From NCBI RefSeq assembly GCF_043555975.1, contig NZ_JBIGIA010000013.1:79763-143762 (forward strand): a DNA stretch of 64,000 nt, in the 5' to 3' direction. Both the position numbers and the translations under genes were made by a program. The notes under the pieces were generated by a model. That model searched no databases. It was not told the origin of the DNA and saw only the letters and a list, made by a program, of their open reading frames with translations. Shown here one piece after another: positions 16,708 to 24,575 of this stretch (position 1 is the first letter of the stretch; each line of letters begins with the position of its first letter). Source of the DNA: Pelomonas nitida. Lineage in GTDB: Bacteria; Pseudomonadota; Gammaproteobacteria; Burkholderiales; Burkholderiaceae_C.

Positions 16708-18921
16708 TTGTCTGAACATCGACGCTTCAACGCGCGGCGCTCGCTGCTGGCAACGGCGCTGCTGGCAGCCGGCTGGTCCGGCCAGGCGGCCGCCGCGACC
16801 CAGGTTTGCTTCTACGAACACATCAACTACCAGGGCCGCAGCCAGTGCGTGAGCACCAGCGTCGCCTGGGTTGGCGGCGCCTGGAACGACCGCATCTCGT
16901 CCGTCCGCGTGCCCAGCGGCGTGACCGTTCGCCTCTTCCAGGACTCCTACTATCGCGGCCGGTCTCTGGTGTTGACGGGCGACACGGCCAACCTCGTCAG
17001 CAGGGGCTTCAACGACCGTGCGTCGTCGCTGCAGCTGATCGTGGCGCCGCCTGCACCGAGCCCGGCCCCGACGCCGGCTCCCACGCCAGCGCCGACGCCC
17101 GCGCCCAAGCCGGCCCCGACCCCGGCGCCGACACCCGCACCGACCCCGGCTCCCACGCCAGCGCCGACGCCCGCCCCGACGCCTGCTCCGACCCCGGCGC
17201 CCAAGCCGGCTCCGACGCCCGCTCCCACCCCGGCGCCGACTCCTGCCCCGACGCCCGCGCCCACGCCGGCACCGACCCCGGCGCCTTCGCCCGCACCGGC
17301 GGCGGCGACGACGATTGCCGGCGTGCAGCTCGCGCAGTCCATGCTGTTTGACAGCAGCGACAGCGCCCTGGTGCTGGTCAGCGGCAAACAGGTCGTTGTC
17401 AAGGTCAATGCGATCACGACGGACACGACCGCTGCCAAGCCGACGGGTACGCTGCGCGTCGAGAACACGCTGGACGGCACGTCGCGAGACCTGCTGTTGA
17501 CCACGCCGACGAGCGCCATCCCGCGCGCCCTGCCGGCCGTGCCGAGCTTCGCCGACAGCTACACCGCCACGGTGCCGGCCGAGCTGGTCAAACCCGGCCT
17601 GCGCCTGAGCGCTCGCCTGGACAATGGCACGGCCACCGTTCTCACGCCCCGCGTTGGCGGCGGCGTGGCCATGCGCTTCGTGCCCATCGCCATTCGCATT
17701 GCCGGCACCACCGGCCAACTGCCCAAGGACCAGACGGCGCACATCCAGGCGCTGTTCCCGGTCAATACCGTGACGCTGAAGTCGCACCCGGTCTACACGT
17801 CGACCCGCGTGACCAGCCTGCCGACGACGGAAGACGGCTGGGACGACGCCTTCGGCACGATCGTGGGCGAGCTGGCTGACCTGCGCGCCGTGGAAGGGGC
17901 TGCCGAAAACGACTTCTACTTCGGCTACATCCCCAAGCGCACCTACGGCCTCGGCGGCATGGGCTACATGCCAGGTCGCGCTGCGGTCGGTTTCGACATG
18001 CCTTCCGCACCGGACACCGTGCGAGACGTGACGGCACACGAGCTGGGCCACAACTTCTCGCTGCCGCACGCGGCCTGCGGTGGCGCGGGCTCACCCGACC
18101 CGAAATACCCCTACCCGGACGCCAACCTCGGCAAGGCCGGTCGGTACATCTGGTCCTATCTGTCGGACAGCAACACCTTCTACGACCCGCGTCCGACGAA
18201 CCGTCACGACATCATGAGCTACTGCGGTGGCGTCGTGTTCTCGGACTACAACTACCGCCTGATGCAGGTGCACGTGACGCCGGCCGACAAGGCCATGGTG
18301 AGCGCCAAGGCCGCCGGCATCAGCAGCACCGCCAGCACGGCCAGTGCCGCGCCGCGCGAAGTGCTGCTGGTCAGCGGCGAGCTGCACAACGACGGTCGCG
18401 TGACGCTGAACCCGGTCAAGTCCCTGGTCGGTCGCGTGTCCGTGCCGGCCAGCGGCACCTACACGCTGCGCGTGCTGGGGGCCAATGGCAGCACGGTGGA
18501 CTTCCCGTTCTCGCCGCAGTCGCTGGACCACCATGTCAAGGCCAAGCACTTCAGCGTCGTCATCCCGAACGACGGCGCGCTGCAAAGCCTGACCGTGCTG
18601 CAGGGCACGAAGACGCTGACGCAACTGGGCGCTGGCACATCGTCGTCGGACGGCCGCCGCACCATCCTGTCCGCCACGACGGCGACGGAGTCGGCCAGCG
18701 TGCGTGCGCAGAACGGCGAGGTTCAGCTGACCTGGAACGCCGCGCGTCACCCGTACGCCAGCGTGGTGTGGGTGGGCAACGACGGCCAGCGCATCGTGCT
18801 GGGCCAGGACCTGCGCAATGGCCAGGCCGCCGTGCCTGCGGCCGAGCTGCCGGCGGGTGGCCGCTTCGAGCTGATCCTGTCGGACGGCCTGAACACCACG
18901 CGCCAGCAGTTCGCGCGCTGA
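16708..18921 (+). CDS. Secreted metzincin metalloprotease with crystallin-fold domain and Pro-Ala-Thr linker
   Basis: A 737-residue exported protein. After a signal peptide (1-30) there is a beta/gamma-crystallin-like domain (about 31-110; VCFYEHINYQGRSQC and VRLFQDSYYRGRS are its two Greek-key motifs), then a PAPT-repeat linker (about 114-198). A large region follows with the zinc site HELGHNFSLPH near 444-454 and a Met-turn DIMSYCG about 40 residues on. This is the metzincin layout, with Ser where Gly is usual. C-terminal beta-rich segments may bind substrate or surface. The start is TTG at 16708 with CAGGAGA eight bases before it. A clear terminator follows. Role: probably degradation of external protein; target unknown. 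Confidence 0.85.
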   Translation: MSEHRRFNARRSLLATALLAAGWSGQAAAATQVCFYEHINYQGRSQCVSTSVAWVGGAWNDRISSVRVPSGVTVRLFQDSYYRGRSLVLTGDTANLVSRGFNDRASSLQLIVAPPAPSPAPTPAPTPAPTPAPKPAPTPAPTPAPTPAPTPAPTPAPTPAPTPAPKPAPTPAPTPAPTPAPTPAPTPAPTPAPSPAPAAATTIAGVQLAQSMLFDSSDSALVLVSGKQVVVKVNAITTDTTAAKPTGTLRVENTLDGTSRDLLLTTPTSAIPRALPAVPSFADSYTATVPAELVKPGLRLSARLDNGTATVLTPRVGGGVAMRFVPIAIRIAGTTGQLPKDQTAHIQALFPVNTVTLKSHPVYTSTRVTSLPTTEDGWDDAFGTIVGELADLRAVEGAAENDFYFGYIPKRTYGLGGMGYMPGRAAVGFDMPSAPDTVRDVTAHELGHNFSLPHAACGGAGSPDPKYPYPDANLGKAGRYIWSYLSDSNTFYDPRPTNRHDIMSYCGGVVFSDYNYRLMQVHVTPADKAMVSAKAAGISSTASTASAAPREVLLVSGELHNDGRVTLNPVKSLVGRVSVPASGTYTLRVLGANGSTVDFPFSPQSLDHHVKAKHFSVVIPNDGALQSLTVLQGTKTLTQLGAGTSSSDGRRTILSATTATESASVRAQNGEVQLTWNAARHPYASVVWVGNDGQRIVLGQDLRNGQAAVPAAELPAGGRFELILSDGLNTTRQQFAR
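17048..17302 (+). repeat. Short tandem repeat coding for a PAPT linker
   Basis: About 255 bp of degenerate 12-bp units (variants of CCGACGCCGGCT) encode alternating Pro-Ala-Pro-Thr, with two PAPK interruptions and a final PAPS. It joins the crystallin-like domain and the protease domain. Such extended linkers are common in secreted hydrolases. The tract is prone to length change by slippage in steps that keep the frame, so linker length may differ between strains. Confidence 0.9.
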
Positions 18922-18943
18922 TCGCCGCGTCGGCTGTTGCCTG

Positions 18944-18979
18944 AACCCCGCTCGGCCGTGAGGCCGGGCGGGGTTTTTT
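18944..18979 (+). terminator. Rho-independent terminator after the metalloprotease gene
   Basis: A GC-rich stem, CCCCGCTCGGCC paired with GGCCGGGCGGGG around a GTGA loop (18946-18973), is followed by six T residues. It lies 25 bp after the stop codon and also separates this gene from the convergent papain-like fusion gene. Confidence 0.9.
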
Positions 18980-18995
18980 CATGCGCTGACTAGGG

Positions 18996-21275
18996 TTAGT
19001 AGTCCAGCCACTCCATCGGCGCGGCCAGCGCGGCGCCGCGAATGCGCTCCAGCGTGCCGGTCAGCACGTCGATGTTGTTGTCGAAGCTGCCGTGCGTCGC
19101 GGCGATCTGGTCGCCCGTGCGGGTGGTGCGGACCTTGGGCGTGGCCACGCGGTGTAGCAGCTCGCCCGCCGGCCACAGCTTCTGCCACTTGAGCACGTCG
19201 GCGTAGGTCTGGGCGGCCCATTGGTCCTCCTTCCAGGCGGCGTCGGGCGCGACGAGGGCGCGCTCCATGCCCAGCAGGGGTTGCTTGCGGATGTCGTCCA
19301 GCGCGCGCGACACGAGGTAGAGCAGCGACTTGCCGTAGATGTCCCGGTCGGCGGAGGGCAGGCCGTCGGCCCGCTCGTTCGCGTCGGTCAGCACATGCAG
19401 CCGCAGTGACTGGAGGGCCAGCACGCCGGCCTGGTGGGCGGCGCCGTAATGCTGCACGGCGAACGCGCTGGAGCAGGCGGGCGCGTAGAGCTCGCAACTG
19501 TGTGCCTGGACCGCGCCCGGCCCGGCGAGGCGGCCGAGCAGGTGGCCCAGCAGGATGGAACCGGCCGAGTGGCCGATGAGGTGGAGCTCCAGCGTCTTGC
19601 CGCTCTTGGCCAGGCCGTCGCGCAGCTCGCGCAGCAACTGCGCGGCGAGGTCCAGCACATGGTCGGGCGCGGCGCCGCCCTCGGCGTTCTCGCGCATCTC
19701 GCTCCAGATGCCGCGGGCGAACTGCCGGCCCACGGCTTCGAGCGCGCGGTCCTTGGCTTCGGCGGCGGCTTCGCGCAGCCGGTCCAGCCAGCCTTCGCTG
19801 CGGTCACCGGCGATGACGCGGTGCGCCAGGTCTTCCAGCATGTCCATCAGCGTCTCGCCGGGGCCGGTCTTCCACGTGAAGAACAGCGGGTAGATGCCGT
19901 TGGCCAGGAAGTAGGGCGCCAGCACGCGGATGCGCTGGATGGATTCGAGTTCGCTGTTCAGCCCGCCGTGGGCGTAGATCGCGAGCTTGACGGTCTGGTC
20001 CTTGCTGCCCTTGGCCCAGGCGAGGGGCCGCTCGACGACGATTTCGCGCGCCAGGCCGTCGCGATCGGTGCGGGCGCGGGTGAAGTCGGTGGACATCAGC
20101 TGGCCGTCGTTGCCGGAGACCAGGGTGTGCGTGTAGGCCGCGTCGGTGCGCAGCGGCTGGTAGGGTTTGTGCGCGAAGACGTGGTTGAAGGGCCAGGGGT
20201 CGTCCCGCGGGTTGTCGGCGTTGCGCAGCGTGGCGCCGACGTCGCTGAGGCCGCGGCCGGCCATGACGCGAAAGCCGCTGGCCGCGCGCGCCGCCGCCTT
20301 GGCGCTTTTGGCGTTTTTGGCGCCCTTGGCCGGGGCCGTGTGGCTCTTCACGTCCGCCAGATCCTGCGGCACGCCCAACGCGACGGCCCAGGCGTCGGTG
20401 CCGTTGGTGACCCAGTCCTCGTAGGGCAGCACCGCGAAGCCGCTCGCGCCCCAGCCGGTGCCCCAGCTGTTCTGCATGACGAAGCCTCGTTCGTTGAAGC
20501 CCACCAGCGCGAACGCGTGGCCGCCGGTCGCGGCGGTCATGCTGCCGATGCGGGGCAGGTTGTCGTGGCTGATTGGCAGTGGGCCGGCGTCCAGCCCCCA
20601 GCCGTCGTGCACGCTGCCGGACACATAGATGGCGCCGATCTCGTAGATGGCCGCCTGCATGTCGACGATGCTCGTCTTGTCGACGCGGTAGTACACGCCC
20701 AGCGGCCGCCGTGTGGCGTCCTCGTCCCAGCCCGGCAACGGCCGCTGGAACACGCCGGCACCGCTGGCGTCGAGCGGGTAGGGCCACAGCGTGGCCGAGC
20801 AGACGCCGTGCTTGTGCCAGCCCTTGAGCGCGCCCCGGCACGACGAGCCCTCGTAGTCCTGACCCGGCCATTCGTCGTACAGCTTGGCGAGCTCGTAGAA
20901 CATGCGCGGGCTGACCGCTTCGGGCGGTGTGCGGCCGTCAGAGGCTGCGAGATGACGCAGCCAGTACAGATAGTTCGTGACGCAGGCCAGGCCGAAACCG
21001 GTGCAGGCGCCCTCGTTGCCCTGGTTCAGGATGCGACCGGACTTGACGTAGGCGGGCAGCAGGTTCTTGAGGTCGGCGTCGGCCGGCCAGCGCGCGGGCA
21101 GCGAGCGCAGCGGTGCGCGGTAGACGAGGTCGCGCAGGTCCAGCCGGTCGGGGCGGGCGTCGAGCTTGGGGGTGGGCGCGGCGTCTGCTGCGGCTGGCTT
21201 CGAGGCCTTTGCAGGTTTGGCGGCCTTCGTGGTTTTCGTGGCCTTGGCGGCGGGCTTGCGGGGTTGGGAGGGCAT
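18996..21275 (-). CDS. Fusion of papain-like (C1) cysteine protease and alpha/beta hydrolase
   Basis: A 759-residue protein with two enzyme parts. A Lys/Ala/Pro-rich tail (1-40) has no signal peptide. The first domain (about 45-305) is a papain-like peptidase: NQGNEGACTGFG carries Cys91, GGHAFALVGF carries His253 and MQNSWGTGWG carries Asn269. A second Lys/Ala linker (about 311-333) leads to an alpha/beta hydrolase domain (about 375-759) with IYAHGGLNSE as the oxyanion-loop region and the nucleophile elbow LIGHSAGS (Ser570). Each half is well known alone; the fusion is unusual. The start at 21275 has GGAGAA upstream and drops 26 unlikely residues. It has no apparent operon partner. Substrate and location are unknown. 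Confidence 0.8.
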   Translation of the reverse strand: MPSQPRKPAAKATKTTKAAKPAKASKPAAADAAPTPKLDARPDRLDLRDLVYRAPLRSLPARWPADADLKNLLPAYVKSGRILNQGNEGACTGFGLACVTNYLYWLRHLAASDGRTPPEAVSPRMFYELAKLYDEWPGQDYEGSSCRGALKGWHKHGVCSATLWPYPLDASGAGVFQRPLPGWDEDATRRPLGVYYRVDKTSIVDMQAAIYEIGAIYVSGSVHDGWGLDAGPLPISHDNLPRIGSMTAATGGHAFALVGFNERGFVMQNSWGTGWGASGFAVLPYEDWVTNGTDAWAVALGVPQDLADVKSHTAPAKGAKNAKSAKAAARAASGFRVMAGRGLSDVGATLRNADNPRDDPWPFNHVFAHKPYQPLRTDAAYTHTLVSGNDGQLMSTDFTRARTDRDGLAREIVVERPLAWAKGSKDQTVKLAIYAHGGLNSELESIQRIRVLAPYFLANGIYPLFFTWKTGPGETLMDMLEDLAHRVIAGDRSEGWLDRLREAAAEAKDRALEAVGRQFARGIWSEMRENAEGGAAPDHVLDLAAQLLRELRDGLAKSGKTLELHLIGHSAGSILLGHLLGRLAGPGAVQAHSCELYAPACSSAFAVQHYGAAHQAGVLALQSLRLHVLTDANERADGLPSADRDIYGKSLLYLVSRALDDIRKQPLLGMERALVAPDAAWKEDQWAAQTYADVLKWQKLWPAGELLHRVATPKVRTTRTGDQIAATHGSFDNNIDVLTGTLERIRGAALAAPMEWLDY

Positions 21276-21380
21276 GAGGTTCTCCGGATGAGCGGCGGAT
21301 GATGGCGCGCCGGCGCGTGTCGGGGCCGGTGGGCGGGCGCGGCAGGTCCCCATGTTGGAGGATGTGCGCCGTGGTCTAGC

Positions 21381-22286
21381 ATGACAGTCATGCCGACACT
21401 GAACGAGCCCGAGGCGTCTGCCGCCATCCCGGGGTTGACCCGCAACTGGACGTTTAGGCCCTCCGCCGTGCGGTGGTCGGAGCGCCTGCGCACGGCCAAC
21501 CGGGTGCTGAGGTATGCGAGCCGGGCGCCCGCAGCGGCCGTGCTGAAGCCGGCATCACCGGCGGCGCGCTGGCTGGTGTACTTCGTCTTCGTGCCCGAGG
21601 CCGGCCTGTCGGCGGGTCAGCGTTTCACGCTGGAGCGCCTGAAGGCGTTGGCGCTGCCCGTGTTGGTGGTGTGTGCCTGCCCGCGCGGCGCGGCCGTGCT
21701 CCAGGAGCTTGGCGGCCTGTGTGATGCGCTGTTGTGGAAGGATTTGCCGGGCTACGACTTCTCCGCCTACCGGCTGGCGTTGTCGCACCTGGCTGCCCAG
21801 TCGCCGGGCGCCGACGTGCTGGTGATGAACGATTCGGTGTACGGCCCGTTCACGGACCTGCGCGAGGTGTTCGACACCGCGCCCTGGGGGCTGACCGGCT
21901 TCACCGCATCCAACCAGCGCGCACCGCACATCCAGTCGTACGCCTTCCTGTTGCGCAACGTGCGGCGGTCGACGATGGTGTGGCTGGCGCCGGTGCTGCT
22001 GCCGGGGCTGGCGTTCAACCAGTTCCGGCACATCGTCGATCTGCAGGAAACCCGTTTCGCCCGGGTCGCGGCGCGGTCGATGTCGGTTGGGGCGCTGTGG
22101 TTTGGCGACGTGCAGGACGTGAGTGACCCCACGCTGGCGCGCCCGCTGGAGCTGCTGGAGGATGGCTTTCCCTTCCTCAAGCGGTCATTGCTGGGCAAGC
22201 ACCAGGGCGTCATCGAGCGCGACAAGGTGTTGGCGCGCCTGGCGGCGCTCGGCCATCCGCTGCCGCCAGGCGACGCCGGCCCCTGA
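21381..22286 (+). CDS. Rhamnan-synthesis-F-like (RgpF) glycan protein
   Basis: A 301-residue soluble protein. The segment GADVLVMNDSVYGPFTDL, preceded by GYDFSAYRLALSHLA, is the recognisable core of the RgpF family (rhamnan synthesis protein F), a group found in polysaccharide and lipopolysaccharide clusters. Here it stands alone with no other glycan gene, so its product cannot be named. Two ATGs nine bases apart (21381 and 21390) can serve as start. It is divergent from the papain-like fusion gene, with about 105 bp between starts. Confidence 0.7.
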   Translation: MTVMPTLNEPEASAAIPGLTRNWTFRPSAVRWSERLRTANRVLRYASRAPAAAVLKPASPAARWLVYFVFVPEAGLSAGQRFTLERLKALALPVLVVCACPRGAAVLQELGGLCDALLWKDLPGYDFSAYRLALSHLAAQSPGADVLVMNDSVYGPFTDLREVFDTAPWGLTGFTASNQRAPHIQSYAFLLRNVRRSTMVWLAPVLLPGLAFNQFRHIVDLQETRFARVAARSMSVGALWFGDVQDVSDPTLARPLELLEDGFPFLKRSLLGKHQGVIERDKVLARLAALGHPLPPGDAGP

Positions 22287-22295
22287 CGGCGCCGT

Positions 22296-22868
22296 TCAAC
22301 GGCCCAGCGGTGCGATGCCCAGCCAGGCCGCGTGGGCCCAGAACGCGATGACCGCCCACAGCACGGCGCCCACCACGACTGTCATTGCGGTGCCGGCAGC
22401 CGTGGGTGCGGCCATGGCGGGCGCCGGCCGCCGGCGCGCGGCGCGGAACACGAGGATGGACCAGACCAGGAAGCTGCCGAACAGCATCACGTCGGCCAGC
22501 GTGTTGTTGGCCAGCAGGTGGGCGAAGGCCCAGACCTTGACGGACAGCGTCATCGGATGCTGCAGCTTGGCTTTGAAGTGGTTGCGTGGCACGTAGGCGG
22601 CCGCCATCAGCACCATCGCGACGAGCATCAGCGCGGCCGCCGCGTGGTTCATGCCCGGCAGGCGCGGCCACAGCACGATGGTGTTCAGGCGAGCCTGCGA
22701 GAAGCCCCAGACGATGAGGCACAGCCCGATCGCGGCGGCGACGCTGTAGAGGCCCTTCCAGCCTTTCTCGCCGAGGCGTGTGATCAGCGCGCCGCGCCAG
22801 GCGGGCACGACCGCACGCGTCAGGTGGATGCCGAGGAACAGGGTGAGGCCGAGGGCGAGCCAGGTCAT
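22296..22868 (-). CDS. NnrU family membrane protein
   Basis: A 190-residue protein with five to six membrane helices and the NnrU signature: GIHLTRAVVPAWRGALITRLGEKGWKG is split over the first helices, and HPMTLSVKVWAFAHLLANN lies in the middle. NnrU was named from nitric-oxide metabolism in Rhodobacter and its relatives include NDH-type and isomerase-like membrane enzymes, but no denitrification gene is present here. It converges with the RgpF-like gene and lies 12 bp after the Lrp regulator on the same strand, so the two may share a message. Confidence 0.88.
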   Translation of the reverse strand: MTWLALGLTLFLGIHLTRAVVPAWRGALITRLGEKGWKGLYSVAAAIGLCLIVWGFSQARLNTIVLWPRLPGMNHAAAALMLVAMVLMAAAYVPRNHFKAKLQHPMTLSVKVWAFAHLLANNTLADVMLFGSFLVWSILVFRAARRRPAPAMAAPTAAGTAMTVVVGAVLWAVIAFWAHAAWLGIAPLGR

Positions 22869-22880
22869 TGAAGATCTCCG

Positions 22881-23345
22881 TCAGGTTTGGCGATCGACGC
22901 GCAAGGCCAGGACGACCGAGCTGTTCGTGCGCAGCACGCCGTCGATGTCGCCGATCTCGTCGAGCAGCGCGTCGAGCCGGGCCGTAGTGTCGGCGCGCAG
23001 CAGCGCCATGTAATCGAATTCACCACTGACGCTGGCGAGCTGGCGCAACTCGGGCAGTTCGGATAGGCGCTTCACCACCTCGCGCCCGGCCTTGGGGCTG
23101 ACGGTGATGCCGACGAAAGCCTGCACGCTGCGACCGGCTTCCGTGCCGCCCAGCCGGGCCGTGTAGCCGACGATGCGGCCACTGCTTTCCAGCCGGGCCA
23201 GCCGGGCGACGACGGTGGTGCGCGCCACGCCCAGCTTGCGGGCCAGCGTGGCCGTGCTCTCTCGCGCGTTGGCCTGCAGCAGCAGGATCAGGCGGCGGTC
23301 GAGGTCGTCGGGCGCGGTGCCAGGACTTTCCCGAAGATCAGTCAT
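22881..23345 (-). CDS. Lrp/AsnC family transcriptional regulator
   Basis: A 154-residue regulator with an N-terminal helix-turn-helix (LDRRLILLLQANARESTATLARKLGV then VVARLARLESSGRIVGYTA, residues about 15-63) and a C-terminal RAM ligand-binding domain (ISV/VSP strands, SGEFDYMALLRA). Proteins of this type respond to amino acids. It is divergent from a lysine-catabolic gene pair with 120 bp between starts, and that gap holds four copies of CGACGAA(A/T), the likely operators. Activation of the pair by lysine is the natural inference. Confidence 0.9.
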   Translation of the reverse strand: MTDLRESPGTAPDDLDRRLILLLQANARESTATLARKLGVARTTVVARLARLESSGRIVGYTARLGGTEAGRSVQAFVGITVSPKAGREVVKRLSELPELRQLASVSGEFDYMALLRADTTARLDALLDEIGDIDGVLRTNSSVVLALRVDRQT

Positions 23346-23347
23346 GC

Positions 23348-23415
23348 CGACGAATCATGTCGACGAAACGGCGAAAAAGCAATCCATTTCGTCGAAACAT
23401 CGCTTTCTTTCGTCG
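23348..23415. promoter_or_regulatory. Four-copy Lrp-type operator array
   Basis: The gap between the Lrp gene and the dehydrogenase gene carries CGACGAAT at 23348-23355 and CGACGAAA at 23361-23368, then the inverted word TTTCGTCG at 23387-23394 and 23408-23415. The arrangement is nearly symmetrical around 23378, with AT-rich DNA between the inner pair. Lrp proteins bind as dimers or octamers to such phased half-sites, and the divergent position allows control of both promoters. Binding by this particular regulator is inferred from position. Confidence 0.7.
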
Positions 23416-23465
23416 CCACGGCTCCCTAGAGTGCCGCCAGAACACACTTTGCTCGGGAGCCTCCC

Positions 23466-24560
23466 ATGAAGATTGCCCTGCTCGGCGCCGGCCACATCGG
23501 CCAGACCATCTCCCGCCTGCTGCACGCCACCGGCGACTACCAGGTCACGGTGCTCGACAAGAACCCCGGGTATTTGCAGGTGCTCGCGGCCGAGGGCATT
23601 GCGACTGCCGTGGTCGACAGCGACCACCGCGGCGCGCTGACCGCGCAACTGCGTGGCAAGGATGCCGTCGTCAACGCGCTGCCCTACCACCTGGCCATCA
23701 CCGCGGCCGAGCTGGCGCTGGAGTGCGGTTGCCACTACTTCGACCTGACCGAGGACGTTGCTGCCACCCAGGCCATCAAGCAAATGGCCAAGGGCGCCAA
23801 GACGGCCTTCATGCCGCAGTGCGGCCTGGCGCCGGGCTTCATCGGCATCGTGGCCCACCACCTGGCCAGCGGCTTCGACACGGTGCGCGACGTGCAGATG
23901 CGCGTCGGCGCGCTGCCGGCCTTCCCGACCAATGCGCTGAAGTACAACCTGACCTGGTCGGTCGACGGGCTCATCAACGAGTACTGCCACCCCTGCGAGG
24001 CCATCCACGACGGCGAGACCATCGCCGCGCTGCCGCTGGAAGGGTTGGAGCACTTCAGCCTGGACGGCACCGAGTACGAGGCCTTCAACACCTCCGGCGG
24101 CCTGGGCACGCTGTGCGAGACCTGGGCCGGCAAGGTGCGCAACCTCGACTACAAGACCGTGCGCTACCCCGGCCACCGCGACCTGATGCAGTTCCTGCTC
24201 GGCGACCTGGGCCTCAAGGGCGACCAGGAAAACCTGAAGGCCATCATGCGCAAGAGCATGCCGGCGACGATGCAGGACGTGGTGCTGGTGTTCGTCACCG
24301 TCTCCGGCATGAAGAACGGCGTGCTGCTGCAGGAGGTGTTCGCGCGCAAGATCTTTGCGACGCGTGATGGCAAGCAGCCGCTGTCGGCCATCCAGATCAC
24401 GACGGCGGCCGGCATCTGCGCTGCGGTCGACCTGTTCCGCAACGGCATGCTCCCGGCCAGCGGCTTCATCCGCCAGGAGCAGGTCGACCTGCCCGACTTC
24501 CTCGCCAACCGCTTCGGCAAGGCGTATCAGCAGTCGCGCCAGGTCGAGTCGATTTCCTGA
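23466..24560 (+). CDS. Saccharopine dehydrogenase family protein, probable L-lysine 6-dehydrogenase
   Basis: A 364-residue cytoplasmic oxidoreductase. The Rossmann loop KIALLGAGHIGQTISRLL opens the protein. CGCHYFDLTED and the catalytic-domain segment PQCGLAPGFIGIVAHHLA are typical of lysine 6-dehydrogenase and related saccharopine-dehydrogenase-like enzymes. Lysine 6-dehydrogenase oxidises the epsilon-amino group of lysine to give allysine, which cyclises to piperideine-6-carboxylate. The next gene, 15 bp on, encodes an aldehyde dehydrogenase of the aminoadipate-semialdehyde type, which would take the product to 2-aminoadipate. The divergent Lrp gene fits amino-acid control. The substrate is inferred from family and neighbours. 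Confidence 0.8.
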   Translation: MKIALLGAGHIGQTISRLLHATGDYQVTVLDKNPGYLQVLAAEGIATAVVDSDHRGALTAQLRGKDAVVNALPYHLAITAAELALECGCHYFDLTEDVAATQAIKQMAKGAKTAFMPQCGLAPGFIGIVAHHLASGFDTVRDVQMRVGALPAFPTNALKYNLTWSVDGLINEYCHPCEAIHDGETIAALPLEGLEHFSLDGTEYEAFNTSGGLGTLCETWAGKVRNLDYKTVRYPGHRDLMQFLLGDLGLKGDQENLKAIMRKSMPATMQDVVLVFVTVSGMKNGVLLQEVFARKIFATRDGKQPLSAIQITTAAGICAAVDLFRNGMLPASGFIRQEQVDLPDFLANRFGKAYQQSRQVESIS

Positions 24561-24575
24561 TCGGAGAATGGCCGC

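Noticed and set aside
17048..17302. CRISPR-like tandem repeats
   Set aside because: The units are 12 bp, contiguous, without spacers, and code for PAPT in frame.
19434..21302. 622-codon + strand frame over the papain/hydrolase fusion
   Set aside because: It is a shadow of the fusion gene, whose catalytic motifs are all in the minus-strand frame.
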